Virus record (IMG/VR): IMGVR_UViG_3300044960_000873
Span: 1-57,352 of that record
From: a virus
Strand: one strand, 5' to 3'
DNA length: 57,352 bases
In this document: positions 1-9,256 of the stretch, one piece after another
How the letters are laid out: each line of letters opens with the position of its first letter
Position numbering within the stretch: position 1 is the first letter of the stretch
The notes under the pieces: generated by a model
What the model saw: only the letters and a program-made list of their open reading frames with translations
Databases searched by the model: none
Told to the model about the DNA's origin: nothing
Position numbers and translations under genes: made by a program

Positions 1-232
1 ACGCCTGGGCTGACGCACCATTCAGATTCGCCGTCGTTCGGCTCAGATTCACGATGCTCGATCCGCCGCCCGGCACGGCAACATACATCGAGTCGTAATC
101 GCTCTTCCCCTGCGTCAGCAGTTCGAACGTGACTGCTGCCCCGTCGGACTGCAACTGGTAGACGATATTGGCGGACGGGTTGTGATATGCCGTCGCCGCT
201 GGCACCCAGGAACCGGCGAACGATGGATGCGT
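1..232. repeat. left copy of terminal overlap (circular closure)
   Basis: The first 232 bases match 57121-57352 at every position but one: T at 105, G at 57225. The open reading frame of the distal tail gene runs unbroken through the join. This is the overlap of a circular contig, not a biological repeat flanking the genome. The mismatch changes Thr (right copy) to Lys (left copy) in the tail protein, so it is either population variation or a base error. Confidence 0.93.
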
Positions 233-1084
233 GCTGATCGGCCAGTTATCCCAACGCCAGGAATCGTTCGCCACCGAGAGGCTATCGAACAGATCAGGGT
301 CCTCCAACTTCCCACACAGGGGATTCGTCAGCCCGCTCCCGTAAATAATGTCCACCTGGGTGCTCGTACCGTCCGGGTTCGTATCCACCAATGTCCAGAC
401 CACCGACGTCGTCGTGCCGCCATTGACGACGGTGCATTTCGCTGGCACACCGTTGACCCAAACGAATACGTTCGTCGCCGTCGCGTTGGCGTCGTTGAGC
501 GCGAACTTGATCGGCGTCGCCGTAAATCCATTCGCCATGCCTGCCCCAGACACCTGGCACGAGCGGTATGTCACGTGCGTCCCCGTCGTCAATTCGATGA
601 CCGGCGGCGTTGGCACATTGCCGCTGTTCGTCACCGATGCCGGGTTGCTCGCGCTCGTCGTCAGGCTCTCCGCCTGCCAGATCGGCGTCGGCGCGACACA
701 GCGCGCCTCATATTGCAACGTCTGCACCGCCCCGGCATCCTGGCGCGGGCGCAACTCCAACAACTCCACATCGACGTAGACCGATGTCCCGTCATGCCAG
801 TTGGCCACCAGGCGGGTCGTGCTGTTCCCCCACGGCTGGAACCATTGCTCGATGGTCGTCTTCAGCGTCGCGTAGGCCGTCGCCGTGTCTGCCGCCGCGA
901 TCAGCAGCGAAAACTCCAGCGGTTCCCAATTGCGCGCAATCACCCGTGGCCCGCCGACCCGTCGCCGCGCATATTGCACCGTCTTGCGCCGCACGAGCGG
1001 GTCCCCGGCCGGGAATACCACCCGGTACGAGGTCGAGCCGTTGACCGCGTTCCCCCCGATCGACGTAATCACGTTCGCTGGCAT
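1..1084 (-). CDS. distal tail protein (Dit-like), N-terminal part; continues at 57120
   Basis: Reading from ATG at 1084 toward base 1 gives 361 codons without a stop; the frame continues at 57120 and ends at 56633, for 523 residues in all. The ATG overlaps the tape-measure stop (TGATG). Residues 1-150 resemble siphovirus distal tail proteins (Sipho_tail family): short beta-rich stretches with VQYARRR, NWEPLEFSLLI and a Trp-Gln-Pro-Trp segment, then a middle beta-sandwich region with VELLELRPR. Position directly after the tape measure is the classical place for Dit, the hub ring joining tail tube to tip. The C-terminal part may be a carbohydrate-binding extension. Confidence 0.75.
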   Translation of the reverse strand, partial: MPANVITSIGGNAVNGSTSYRVVFPAGDPLVRRKTVQYARRRVGGPRVIARNWEPLEFSLLIAAADTATAYATLKTTIEQWFQPWGNSTTRLVANWHDGTSVYVDVELLELRPRQDAGAVQTLQYEARCVAPTPIWQAESLTTSASNPASVTNSGNVPTPPVIELTTGTHVTYRSCQVSGAGMANGFTATPIKFALNDANATATNVFVWVNGVPAKCTVVNGGTTTSVVWTLVDTNPDGTSTQVDIIYGSGLTNPLCGKLEDPDLFDSLSVANDSWRWDNWPISTHPSFAGSWVPAATAYHNPSANIVYQLQSDGAAVTFELLTQGKSDYDSMYVAVPGGGSSIVNLSRTTANLNGASAQA

Positions 1085-4000
1085 CAGAGCGCTCCGCTCA
1101 ACGCCTCACGCATCGCGTTCCCGATCGACCGCGACACCTCGCCGCTCATCTGTCCAGTCGCGCGTTCCAATGCCGCCGCCACCGCCGCCGCGATGATCTC
1201 TGCCTGCACGGTCGCCGCGTCGGTCACTGCCTGCCCCACCGCCGCCGGCAGATCCGCCAGCGGCGACACCCCCACCGCTCCCAGCAACGTGTTGACGAAA
1301 TCGAGTTGGCTCATGCCGAGGATGCCCAGGTCCGCCAGCGACGCCGCGAGCTGGTCCGCCACCGCCTGCGTCGCCGCCGCTGGCCATGCCTCCGGGTTGC
1401 TCAGCATCTCCTGCAACAGCGCCAACTGCTCCGCCGCGTAATTCGCAGCGTCGAGCGCCCCGGAATCTGAGCCAGTATCGATGGGGAATAAGCCCTGCAT
1501 TTCCCCCTGAATGAGGGAAAATATCTTGTTGATTTGTTCCATGATCTCGAATATATTCGTGACTGTGCCGGACTCGATCTGTCGTTCCAGTTGGCTGATG
1601 AGACTGTCGACCCAATCCTGTTGCGCGAGCTCACGCAGTTGATCGAATAGCGCAGCCAATGCCTCTGGGTCGTCTCTCGCCCTCAGGCTTGGGTACCCTC
1701 CACCCTGCCCATAGATTGCGCCGCCAATCAGACTCAGAAACTCGTTCTTGAGATACCACCCCTCCTGGCTGAACCAATCCGCATGTGGTTGATTGGCCGC
1801 CTCGATCTGACTCGCCACGAGTTCGATCACATCCGCCAACTGCTGCGCCGTCGCGTCGAACCCCAGCAGCGACGAGATCAACGCGTCGATCGTCGGGTCG
1901 CTGCTCGTCCCAGCGCCACCCCCAGCGTTCGGCGGGCCGCTGAATGGCCCCCGCCCCCCAGGCCCGCGCCCGATGCTCGCCGCCAGCGCATTCGTCGCCC
2001 CAGCCGTCGATCCCAACGCCTTCGCGCTATCCCCCGCTGCGTCCCCTACCGCCTCAGCCGCCGCCCCGATCGCGTCGGCGATATCCTCCAGCGTCGCCGC
2101 CAGGTCGGCCGCCAGTTCGGCGTACGGTTCCGCTGCCGCCGCCATCTGGGCGATCAGCTCCAGGATGTCGAGGAAATTCGCGTAGAACACCTGCATCTGC
2201 TGCTCGGACAGCCGCGAGGTCTCGGCGATCGCCGTCATCGCCCGCGCCGTCTCGCCCATCAGGGCCACGCCCTGACCCGCGCCCTCGGCGAATGTGGCCA
2301 GCGCCTCGACCTGCAGCGGCGTGTAATCGTCAGCGATGGTCAGGAGCGCGTCGGTCATGATCCTGACGTCGGCGGCCATCTGTTGCGATAGCCCGGCCAC
2401 GTCGACTCGGTCTTCGGTCGCGCCGAAGGCCAGGATCGCCTCCAGCGCGGTCGGGACGGCCGCGAGGACATCCAGACTGTGCCCCGCCGCCTCGGCAAAC
2501 TCCTCGACCGCCGGGTTTACCTCGCCCCGCCACCCGTCGGCCGCCGCCGCGAACGCGTCGGCGATCACGCGCGCATCAGCACTCCACTGCGCGACGCGTC
2601 GCTCAATCAGCACCGCGCGCTTCGTCCCTTCCTCGATCGGGGTGTCGAGCGCCGCCAGCAGATCCAGGGTATCGGTGAGCGCCCGGGTCGCCGCCGAGAC
2701 GGCCTCGGCCAGATCGCTCATCGCCGGACCGGCCGCGTCGTCCCACCCTGCCGCGGCGTCGGCGAACCGTGCCGCGATCGTCCGCGCCTGCTCGGCCAAT
2801 CCGGCGACCTGTCCCTCCAGCCGGTGGTTGCTCTTCACCGCCGCGGCAGCGCCGTTCCCGAGGGCATCCAGCAGGGCGATCGTGTCCGCGAGCGCCCTGG
2901 TCGCATCCGCCACCGCCGCCGCGAGCTGCTCCGTCTCACCGCCCCGCCAGGTCGCGGCCGCGCCGCCAAAGGCCGTCGCCGCCTGCAATGCGACGGCAGC
3001 CAGCGTCGCCGCGTTGCGCGTCACGATCCCCATATCGACCGTCGCCAGAGCGGTCGTGTCGCGCAACGCCTCGACCAGCTCCAGCGCGTCCTGCAGCACC
3101 GACAGCGCCGACGCGGCCGCATCGGCGTATATCTGCGTCTGTTCCAGATAGGGACCTGCATAGATCGCGGCCGAGTCGCCGATACTGCTCAGCGCCTTCT
3201 CAGCGATGAATTTCAGGTTGGCGACCGCCTGTGCCTGCCACTCGCCATAGACGATGGTCGTGTCGTCGAGCTCCCGCACGAGCGCGACGGCATCGGTCAC
3301 GACGCCCAACGCGCCTCGGGCAGCATCGGCGTAGACGGTCAGGTGCTCGAGGTACTCGCCTGAATAGAGCGCGGCCGAATCGCCCAGGCTCGCCACGGCC
3401 TTCTCGGTCAGGAACTTCAATGCCGCGATGGCCGCTTCCTGCACGTCACCGTAGACGACCGCCGACTGCCCCAACTCGCGCGTCAGGTCAAGGGCGGTCG
3501 AGAATACGTCCAGCACCGTCCTGGCGGCGGAGGCATAGGCCTTCGCCGCCTCGACAGCGGACCCTTCTCGCGCCGCGATCTCGCCGAGCGCGCGCACCAG
3601 TTCGTCGATAAGCGCGGCGTACTCCTGGGCATTACTCAGGCTGTCACGGGCTCCTGCCAACGCCTCGGGCCCGACCGCGGGCAATCCTCCCAGCCCCTGC
3701 GCCTGCTGCCCCTTCGACCCGCCGCCACCGCCACCGTCCGAGACAACCCCACCGGGTGGCGTTCCGCTCGTCTGATAAACGGTCGTCACCGTGGCCGCAT
3801 AGGTACGTCCCGCGAAGGTCGTCAGGTCGGTCAGCAGGGTATCGAACACCGTGCGTTCGACCGCGGCCTGGGCCGTGGCCGTCGCGTCATGCTCCCCCTG
3901 CGCCATCTCTCCCATGTCGAGCACGAACGTATCGAACGGGCCACGCTGGACATTGACCCCGACCGGGATCGTGTAGCGCGCAAGCGGTTTCCCGCCGGCC

Positions 4001-6111
4001 GGCAGCGCGTTCGACGCAGGCCCGCCGCCGCCGAACCCGCCGGCGAACGTCCCGCCCAGGTCGCCGAACAGCTTGTCCAGCTCGCTCTGCCCGTTGATCG
4101 CGATATCGACGGCGATCGCGATCTCCTGGGGCAGCAGCTTGATCGCGGCGATCAACCCCTCGTCGCCTGAGATGGCCTCAGCGATGGCGTCGATCGCCTG
4201 CTTCATTGGCGAATCCGGCTGGAACCCATTCAGGACATCGCCGGCTTTCTGCACGTCCTCCAGGTAGGGTTCCAGGTTCTCCTCGCCCCGCGCGATCGCC
4301 TTCGCCAGCTCCTCCTGGGCGATCACGAGGTTCTGTTTCGCTTCGGCGAGCATCCCCTCCGCGATCGTCGCGTCCTCGACCCCGCCGATCGCGCGCGCGT
4401 GCGCGCGCTCGTAGTTCTCGAGGAACAGCACCTGCTCCGCGGTCAGCTCGATGTTGTTTTTCTGGCGCTCGATGAGGATGTCGTACGCCTGCTCCATCGC
4501 GCTCGCGTCGCGCTGGAACTGCGAGCGCTGGGTAGCGTAGATGTCCATCACGCCGGTGATCGAGTCGAGCGCTCCACCAAACGCACGATGGGACTCGGCG
4601 AGCTTGTCGGCGGCAAACGCCGCGGCGGACGATGCCTGGGTGACGGTATCCAGCCCATCGGCCATGCTCATCATCGCGTCACGGCCCTGGGCGCCGGCCA
4701 GCTCTGCCTGCGTCGCGAGGTGCTGCAATTCATCCGCGGTGGACGCTGATGCCCGGCTGACCCCACCGAGATCGCCCGCCGCTTTCTCGCCAAACCACCA
4801 GTCCGGCTTGCGTTCGAGCGCGTCGATCAGATTGTTGGTGGACTCGGTAACGTTGCGCGTAGCGAGATCAACGTTGATCAGTTCTTCACGATAGTTTTGC
4901 GCCGCTCTTTGCTCCTCGGATGTCCTCGCAGTGAGGTTGGCGAGCGCTTCCTCGTAATCGTCAGAGAACTTGATGATGAGGTGAAGTGGGCCGCCCGATG
5001 CTGTCCAGCGAGCGATATCGAACGCGGTTTCTTTTGCGGCATCCCGAAAATCGGAGAGCGCTTGCTGCCACCCACGGGCTTTTTCTTGCGCCTCTGGAGG
5101 GAACATGTTGCCGAGGATCTCTGAAAGTGTCCCGAGCGCCTCGCCGGTTATCGCAATGCTTTCCGCAGTTGACTCAAGTGTGTCAACGAGGGCTGGGAGA
5201 GTTTCGCCCGCAACCGACCCGAACGCCTTCGCAAGCGTCTCAGACGCTGCTGTCCATCGCTCGATCCGCGCGTCAAAATGAGCACCCTCAGTTGCGCCCA
5301 TCGCGCTGGAGAGTCCGCGCTTGAACTCATCAAACCAGGGCTTCGAGAGGGCTAGGGCTGCAAGCTCGAAGCGATCTGTCAGGGTCGAAATCTGTCCGGT
5401 CGTAGTTTGCGACAGGCCTGTAACGACTGCCATGTCAAGGCCCATGTCGCGCAACGCCGTGCTGACAGCTTCGAGCGCAGGCACGCCCTGAGCACGGAGA
5501 TCATTGATCGCAACGCGGGATAAGTTGAAACGCTCAATGACGGACGTGAAATCACCACTAAGAGCTTCGCGAAGGGCGAATGCTGCGCCCGCCAGTCCTT
5601 CTGCCGGATTCGACGCCGCCAAAATCTGCGCCAGGTCGATCAGTTCCTCCAGCGCCGCGCCGGTGACCTTCGCCGCCGGCAACAACCCCGCGACAGCATC
5701 GGCCATCTCCCCGAACGCGAAGGGGCTCTTCGCTGCCTCCTCCTGGATCATGCCCAGGAGCCGCTCTGTCTCCGCCCCGTCCTTCGTGAACGCCAGCAGC
5801 CGCGCGCGCGTGTTCTCCAGCCCCGTATGCAGTTGCCAGAGCCCTCCGGCCGCGGAACGCAATCCCCCGAGCAGCGCCATCGTGCCCGCCTGGGCAACGC
5901 CCGCAGCAGAGCCGAACCCGATGATCTCCAGCGCGCCGGACCGGAACCGGCCACCGGTCTGCGTCGCGGCGACTCCAACCTGTTGGAGTTGCCCCGACAC
6001 CCGCGCGCTGGCCGCGCCCACCTGGCCCAGGTCAGCCACGACCTCCTTCAGCGCGCTGTCAGAGAGGTTGGACGCTCTGATGGTGATCGTGACTGTATGG
6101 TTCTGACTCAT
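1084..6111 (-). CDS. tail tape measure protein
   Basis: 1675 residues from ATG at 6111 (MSQNHTVTI), chosen because upstream Met codons lack a convincing ribosome-binding site and run toward the oppositely oriented lipoprotein gene. The protein is the longest in the genome. It is Ala-rich and helical, with coiled-coil segments and several diverged internal repeats of about 60-70 residues in the middle third (for example the related stretches near the AVVYGD, TIVYGE and TALATVD segments). Such proteins set tail length and are ejected with DNA. Gly/Pro-rich linkers occur near residues 770-830 and 1390-1410. It is followed by the distal tail gene with a TGATG overlap. Confidence 0.9.
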   Translation of the reverse strand: MSQNHTVTITIRASNLSDSALKEVVADLGQVGAASARVSGQLQQVGVAATQTGGRFRSGALEIIGFGSAAGVAQAGTMALLGGLRSAAGGLWQLHTGLENTRARLLAFTKDGAETERLLGMIQEEAAKSPFAFGEMADAVAGLLPAAKVTGAALEELIDLAQILAASNPAEGLAGAAFALREALSGDFTSVIERFNLSRVAINDLRAQGVPALEAVSTALRDMGLDMAVVTGLSQTTTGQISTLTDRFELAALALSKPWFDEFKRGLSSAMGATEGAHFDARIERWTAASETLAKAFGSVAGETLPALVDTLESTAESIAITGEALGTLSEILGNMFPPEAQEKARGWQQALSDFRDAAKETAFDIARWTASGGPLHLIIKFSDDYEEALANLTARTSEEQRAAQNYREELINVDLATRNVTESTNNLIDALERKPDWWFGEKAAGDLGGVSRASASTADELQHLATQAELAGAQGRDAMMSMADGLDTVTQASSAAAFAADKLAESHRAFGGALDSITGVMDIYATQRSQFQRDASAMEQAYDILIERQKNNIELTAEQVLFLENYERAHARAIGGVEDATIAEGMLAEAKQNLVIAQEELAKAIARGEENLEPYLEDVQKAGDVLNGFQPDSPMKQAIDAIAEAISGDEGLIAAIKLLPQEIAIAVDIAINGQSELDKLFGDLGGTFAGGFGGGGPASNALPAGGKPLARYTIPVGVNVQRGPFDTFVLDMGEMAQGEHDATATAQAAVERTVFDTLLTDLTTFAGRTYAATVTTVYQTSGTPPGGVVSDGGGGGGSKGQQAQGLGGLPAVGPEALAGARDSLSNAQEYAALIDELVRALGEIAAREGSAVEAAKAYASAARTVLDVFSTALDLTRELGQSAVVYGDVQEAAIAALKFLTEKAVASLGDSAALYSGEYLEHLTVYADAARGALGVVTDAVALVRELDDTTIVYGEWQAQAVANLKFIAEKALSSIGDSAAIYAGPYLEQTQIYADAAASALSVLQDALELVEALRDTTALATVDMGIVTRNAATLAAVALQAATAFGGAAATWRGGETEQLAAAVADATRALADTIALLDALGNGAAAAVKSNHRLEGQVAGLAEQARTIAARFADAAAGWDDAAGPAMSDLAEAVSAATRALTDTLDLLAALDTPIEEGTKRAVLIERRVAQWSADARVIADAFAAAADGWRGEVNPAVEEFAEAAGHSLDVLAAVPTALEAILAFGATEDRVDVAGLSQQMAADVRIMTDALLTIADDYTPLQVEALATFAEGAGQGVALMGETARAMTAIAETSRLSEQQMQVFYANFLDILELIAQMAAAAEPYAELAADLAATLEDIADAIGAAAEAVGDAAGDSAKALGSTAGATNALAASIGRGPGGRGPFSGPPNAGGGAGTSSDPTIDALISSLLGFDATAQQLADVIELVASQIEAANQPHADWFSQEGWYLKNEFLSLIGGAIYGQGGGYPSLRARDDPEALAALFDQLRELAQQDWVDSLISQLERQIESGTVTNIFEIMEQINKIFSLIQGEMQGLFPIDTGSDSGALDAANYAAEQLALLQEMLSNPEAWPAAATQAVADQLAASLADLGILGMSQLDFVNTLLGAVGVSPLADLPAAVGQAVTDAATVQAEIIAAAVAAALERATGQMSGEVSRSIGNAMREALSGAL

Positions 6112-6167
6112 GCTATGATCCCGCTCACCAACCAGCGGCTCCATCGGGGACATGAGAGGGAGAACCA

Positions 6168-6614
6168 ATGCGCTACCTGGCTGTTGCCCTCATCATCTGG
6201 GGCGCTATCGCCTGTGGCGGCCGGCGAGAACTGTCCGAGCAGGCCTACGCCGAGCAGGTGCAGGAATACACCGCCACACTGGCGGATGCGATTGCCGAGA
6301 TCCGTCGCCTGTTGACCGACGCGGAACAGCGCGTCGCGCTGATCCTGAATGACGCGTGGCGCGCCGATATCCAGGCGCAGTTCGCTATCGTGCACGGCGC
6401 GGCGGACGATGTCGCGAACATGCGCCCCCCAGAGCGTTTTGCCGAGGCGCATCGTGCGCTCGAACGCGCCACCGAGTGCTACGCCGATGCCACCGATCTG
6501 TTGCGGGATGCACTGGCAACGCCGCCAGTCGCCTCCGCTATGGTGGTTAGCATGCTGCTCTCGTGCAACGATCTCATGCAGGACGCGCTCGTCGCGATGC
6601 AGCGGGTGCGCTAA
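6168..6614 (+). CDS. predicted lipoprotein on the opposite strand of the tail operon (moron-like)
   Basis: 148 residues. The start ATG has a good ribosome-binding site (GAGAGGGAG seven bases upstream). The N-terminus has a basic Arg, a hydrophobic core (YLAVALIIWGAI) and a lipobox-like AIAC-GG, so Cys16 is the likely lipidated residue. The rest is helical and charged, with two further Cys. It lies antisense between the tail chaperone genes and the tape measure, the typical position of a moron. Phage lipoproteins in such places are often superinfection-exclusion or host-fitness factors; no family is recognised, so the role is inference. Confidence 0.75.
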   Translation: MRYLAVALIIWGAIACGGRRELSEQAYAEQVQEYTATLADAIAEIRRLLTDAEQRVALILNDAWRADIQAQFAIVHGAADDVANMRPPERFAEAHRALERATECYADATDLLRDALATPPVASAMVVSMLLSCNDLMQDALVAMQRVR

Positions 6615-6652
6615 TGCACCCATGATGGCGATGGCCAGCGCGTCGTTCTGAT

Positions 6653-7422
6653 TCATCCTCCGCCCTCCTGCTCACCGCCGCCGTGGCCCGGGCCCTGCCG
6701 CGTGGCGACCATCGCGAACGTCTGCGCCGCCCGCGTCTGCGCCTGCCGCCATTTCGCCAGGTACGTCTCCCCCTCGCGCGCCAGCGCCTCGACTGCCCAG
6801 ATGCGCGCGATCCGCAGCCGCTGGTCGTCCTCCAACCCATCCACCTCCGCCAGCGTCCAGCCGTAGTCCCGCATCAGCCGGCCGTCGAACAGGTCGCTGT
6901 CCCACGTTTCCCAGCCGGCCGGCGGCGGCTCCCCTCTCAGCCGGCCATCGACGTACCATTGCTGGAACTCGTCGCGGCTTTTGGGTCAGCGAACAACGCC
7001 GGTGGGTAAAGGATCTGTCCCACCAGCCGGGCGAGGTCGGTGAACGACAACTCCCAGGCCAGGTCCAGCCCCCGCTGCGGCAACTCGTTCCCCGCCCAGT
7101 CGGTGATGTTGTGGGCTACCACCCGGTCATCCAGGAAGGTCGCCAGTTGCGCGATCGCCTCGATCTCCCGCGCGATCGGGTCCTCGATCGTCGTCAGCCG
7201 CGCCAGCATCGCCTGGTGCCAGATGCGCTCCCGGTTCGTGCCACCGCCGCGAACCTCCACCCAATGCTCGCCATGCTCGCCAAACGTGATCCGCCGGGTG
7301 CGTTTGCGCACGTCCACCGGCGGCGTCCCCTCGACCCTCCCCGGCCGCTCCAACGTCACCTCCCAGACCCCCGGCTCGATCGTCGTCACCGCCTGTGGCG
7401 TTACCCGCCCAGCGTCGTCCAT
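6653..7422 (-). CDS. tail assembly chaperone fusion GT, made by -1 frameshift
   Basis: Joins the upstream chaperone frame (from ATG 7422) to the -1 frame at the slippery site 6979-6985. After the shift the frame reads SRDEFQQWYVDGRL and on to WTLAEVDGLEDDQRLRIARI, ending at 6653; total about 256 residues. The downstream frame is open, acidic and protein-like well before its first Met (6874), so it is made as a fusion, not from its own start. In lambda-like phages G and GT chaperone the tape measure during tail assembly. Position between the tail tube gene and tape measure fits exactly. Confidence 0.82.
6937..7422 (-). CDS. tail assembly chaperone, short product G
   Basis: 161 residues from ATG 7422, which has GAGGG six bases upstream; an in-frame TTG at 7428 is less likely. 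The sequence has RRITFGEHGEHWVEVRGGG, a mixed domain, then a C-terminal helical part IAQLATFLDDRV. The unshifted product ends in a polar tail at the TGA at 6937. It is known from lambda-like phages that most ribosomes make the short form and a few percent the fusion. No direct family match is claimed beyond position and frameshift architecture. Confidence 0.78.
   Translation of the reverse strand: MDDAGRVTPQAVTTIEPGVWEVTLERPGRVEGTPPVDVRKRTRRITFGEHGEHWVEVRGGGTNRERIWHQAMLARLTTIEDPIAREIEAIAQLATFLDDRVVAHNITDWAGNELPQRGLDLAWELSFTDLARLVGQILYPPALFADPKAATSSSNGTSMAG
6979..6985 (-). other. programmed -1 frameshift slippery heptamer C CCA AAA
   Basis: On the minus strand the chaperone frame reads GAC CCA AAA GCC, a perfect X XXY YYZ heptamer. 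A -1 slip re-pairs both tRNAs (CCC AAA) and enters the downstream open frame at AGC CGC GAC. It sits about 45 bases before the G stop codon, the usual place. Confidence 0.85.
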
Positions 7423-7488
7423 CGGCAACCCTCATCCCTCACGCTGCCGGCTGGGGCGCGCAAACCTCGCGCCCCAGCCAGCGCCGCG

Positions 7489-7893
7489 TTACGAGCGCAC
7501 CCAGGTCGGCTGCGTCGCGAACACAATGTCGAACGTCGCTGAGATCATCCCGGTCAGGCTCCCCGCCTGCGGTGCGCCACCCGAGACGTACCCCGTCCAG
7601 TAGATGTAGTCCCCCGTCTGCGACCGGTCCGGGTACCAGTAGAATTTCCCCAGCGCGCGCGCATCCCGCGCCGCCGCTAGCGCCGTCTCACTATGGTCGT
7701 AGTGCTTCATCACCTGGCAGGTCGCCTGGATGATCGTCGGCCGTTGCGTCTGGAACACGTCCCCCCAGCTCGTGTCGTCCGCGAACTGGGTCGAGGTGTT
7801 CATCGTGAACCCCGTCCCCTCGGAGACGGGAGACGCCGTGCCGGTGCCGAAATAGAGGATCTGGTTGACCCCCGCGACTGGTCCGAGTGGCAT
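7489..7893 (-). CDS. major tail protein (tail tube) candidate
   Basis: 134 residues from ATG 7893, with AGGAGGGC upstream, the strongest ribosome-binding site in this region, as expected for an abundant structural protein. It starts MPLGPVAGVNQILYFGTGT and contains SWGDVFQTQRPTIIQATCQ, GKFYWYPDRSQTGDYIYW and a C-terminal ATFDIVFATQPTW: alternating beta strands without Cys-rich or charged tracts, typical of tail tube proteins. Gene order (connector genes, tube, chaperones, tape measure) supports the call. Confidence 0.65.
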   Translation of the reverse strand: MPLGPVAGVNQILYFGTGTASPVSEGTGFTMNTSTQFADDTSWGDVFQTQRPTIIQATCQVMKHYDHSETALAAARDARALGKFYWYPDRSQTGDYIYWTGYVSGGAPQAGSLTGMISATFDIVFATQPTWVRS

Positions 7894-8015
7894 CGTTCGC
7901 CCTCCTGTTCAACCGTCTGGTCGAGGAGAGCGAGCGCGACCGCCGCGGTGGCTCCTGCGTCGCCGGCGGGACCGTGGGACCTGGTGCGGCCAGCGACGCG
8001 CAATGTCATTGCCAA

Positions 8016-8102
8016 TTATCGCATCTGGTGCCGTTTCTCGATCGCGCTGACGATCATCAGCAGCGCCCGCCGGACGATCAGCCAGAACTCGCGTTCGTCC
8101 AT
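8016..8102 (-). CDS. 28-residue small protein
   Basis: ATG 8102 begins MDEREFWLIVRRALLMIVSAIEKRHQMR, ending TAA at 8016. It overlaps the last codons of the glycosyltransferase gene, in keeping with the tight packing here. The peptide is one amphipathic or membrane-associated helix with a basic C-terminus. The function is unknown. The remaining 120 bases before the tail tube gene hold no convincing gene. Confidence 0.5.
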   Translation of the reverse strand: MDEREFWLIVRRALLMIVSAIEKRHQMR

Positions 8103-9256
8103 CGTCCCCCCAGCACCTGCTCCAATACCATCCTCATTCGCGCCGCCAGCGTATGCGGTTGCACCCGTCGGCGCGCCTCCGCCGCCAGTTCCGCCCGCTC
8201 GTCCGGCCGCGCCAGCCAGTAGCGCAGCACCCGTTCCAGGTCCGCGCTACTATCATGCCGGTAGGTCGGGATGCTCGCGCCGAATAGCTCCGCCAACTCC
8301 GGCCGGCTGTCGTCACACACCTGGAACACCCCAGCCGCCGCCAGTTCGTACACGCGTGGGTTCAGGCTCTCCGCCTCTCCCTCCGCGATCGTATCGTCCA
8401 GCCCGTAATAGCGCACCCGCCGGTGGTGGTTGATCACAATCCGCGCCCCCGCGTAATACCGGTGCGCCTCGTCGTTATCGACGAAACCCCGTTCCGGGTC
8501 GAGCACCTCCTCGGCCACTGGCGCATCCACGAACACGCCCCGCGCCCGGAAGTGGATCCCCGTCCAGTCCACCCCGCGCAACAACGCCTGCCGCTCTGGG
8601 AACGGCGAGCCGATGAAACACACGTCCGACTGGTACTCCGCGGGCATCTCCTCCCGCCGCAACGGCCGGTGGCGCTGCGGGTCGAACCCGTGCGGCAGAT
8701 AGACCACCCGCTCCGGGTGGGGATGGTTGTAGCGCGCGCGCACCTCGCGGAACCGCGCCACGCAGGTGCGCTCGTTGGTGAACACCCAATTGAACCCGGT
8801 CGCCAACCGCGATTCCGTCTCCCACTGGTAGGGCGACTCGGTGCACAGCAGCGCCGTGCGCGTGTATTGCCCCACCAACACCGCCCCGGCCATGGGAAAC
8901 ACGTACCCCGTCACCCAGAGCACCAGGTCCGGATGGAACGCCAGCATGCGCGGGAACGCCGCGCAACTCGCCAGGTCGAGCACTCGCGCCGTCGCCTGCT
9001 CCGCCGGCAACCCCGCCGCGATCCATTGCTCCTCCAGCGGCAGCAGCTCGTCGATGTACTCGTGGTAGCGGAACGCGTACACCTCCGCGCCCGCCGCGCG
9101 CAGCCCATTCACCACCCCATCGGCCACATCCCGCGTCGAGAACCGGTGGCCAGGGTAGACCACGAACACCCGCGGCGCGGACACCCGGCCTGGCGCGATC
9201 TCCGCCTCCGCCGCTGCCGCGTGGTCCAGGTAGAGCAGCCGGGACGACGCGCTCAT
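8078..9256 (-). CDS. glycosyltransferase, CgeB-like (GT-B fold)
   Basis: 392 residues. An N-terminal nucleotide-binding-like half (PRVFVVYPGHRF, DLVLWVTGYVFP, LLCTESPYQWE) is followed by a C-terminal half with FNWVFTNERT, YLPHGFDPQRH, DVCFIGSPFPER, YYAGARIVINHH and LNPRVYELAAAGVFQVCD, the arrangement of CgeB/spore-maturation-type GT family 1 proteins. The acceptor is unknown: phage DNA, a virion protein or host surface are possible. The next gene downstream in the order of transcription is the 28-residue gene; upstream it overlaps a methyltransferase (ATGA), suggesting joint action. Its place inside the head-tail joining block is unusual. Confidence 0.82.
   Translation of the reverse strand: MSASSRLLYLDHAAAAEAEIAPGRVSAPRVFVVYPGHRFSTRDVADGVVNGLRAAGAEVYAFRYHEYIDELLPLEEQWIAAGLPAEQATARVLDLASCAAFPRMLAFHPDLVLWVTGYVFPMAGAVLVGQYTRTALLCTESPYQWETESRLATGFNWVFTNERTCVARFREVRARYNHPHPERVVYLPHGFDPQRHRPLRREEMPAEYQSDVCFIGSPFPERQALLRGVDWTGIHFRARGVFVDAPVAEEVLDPERGFVDNDEAHRYYAGARIVINHHRRVRYYGLDDTIAEGEAESLNPRVYELAAAGVFQVCDDSRPELAELFGASIPTYRHDSSADLERVLRYWLARPDERAELAAEARRRVQPHTLAARMRMVLEQVLGGRWTNASSG

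Noticed and set aside
182-1441. Long + strand reading frame antisense to tail genes
   Set aside because: Arg/Pro-rich translation in a GC-rich antisense frame; the minus-strand tape measure and Dit explain the region.
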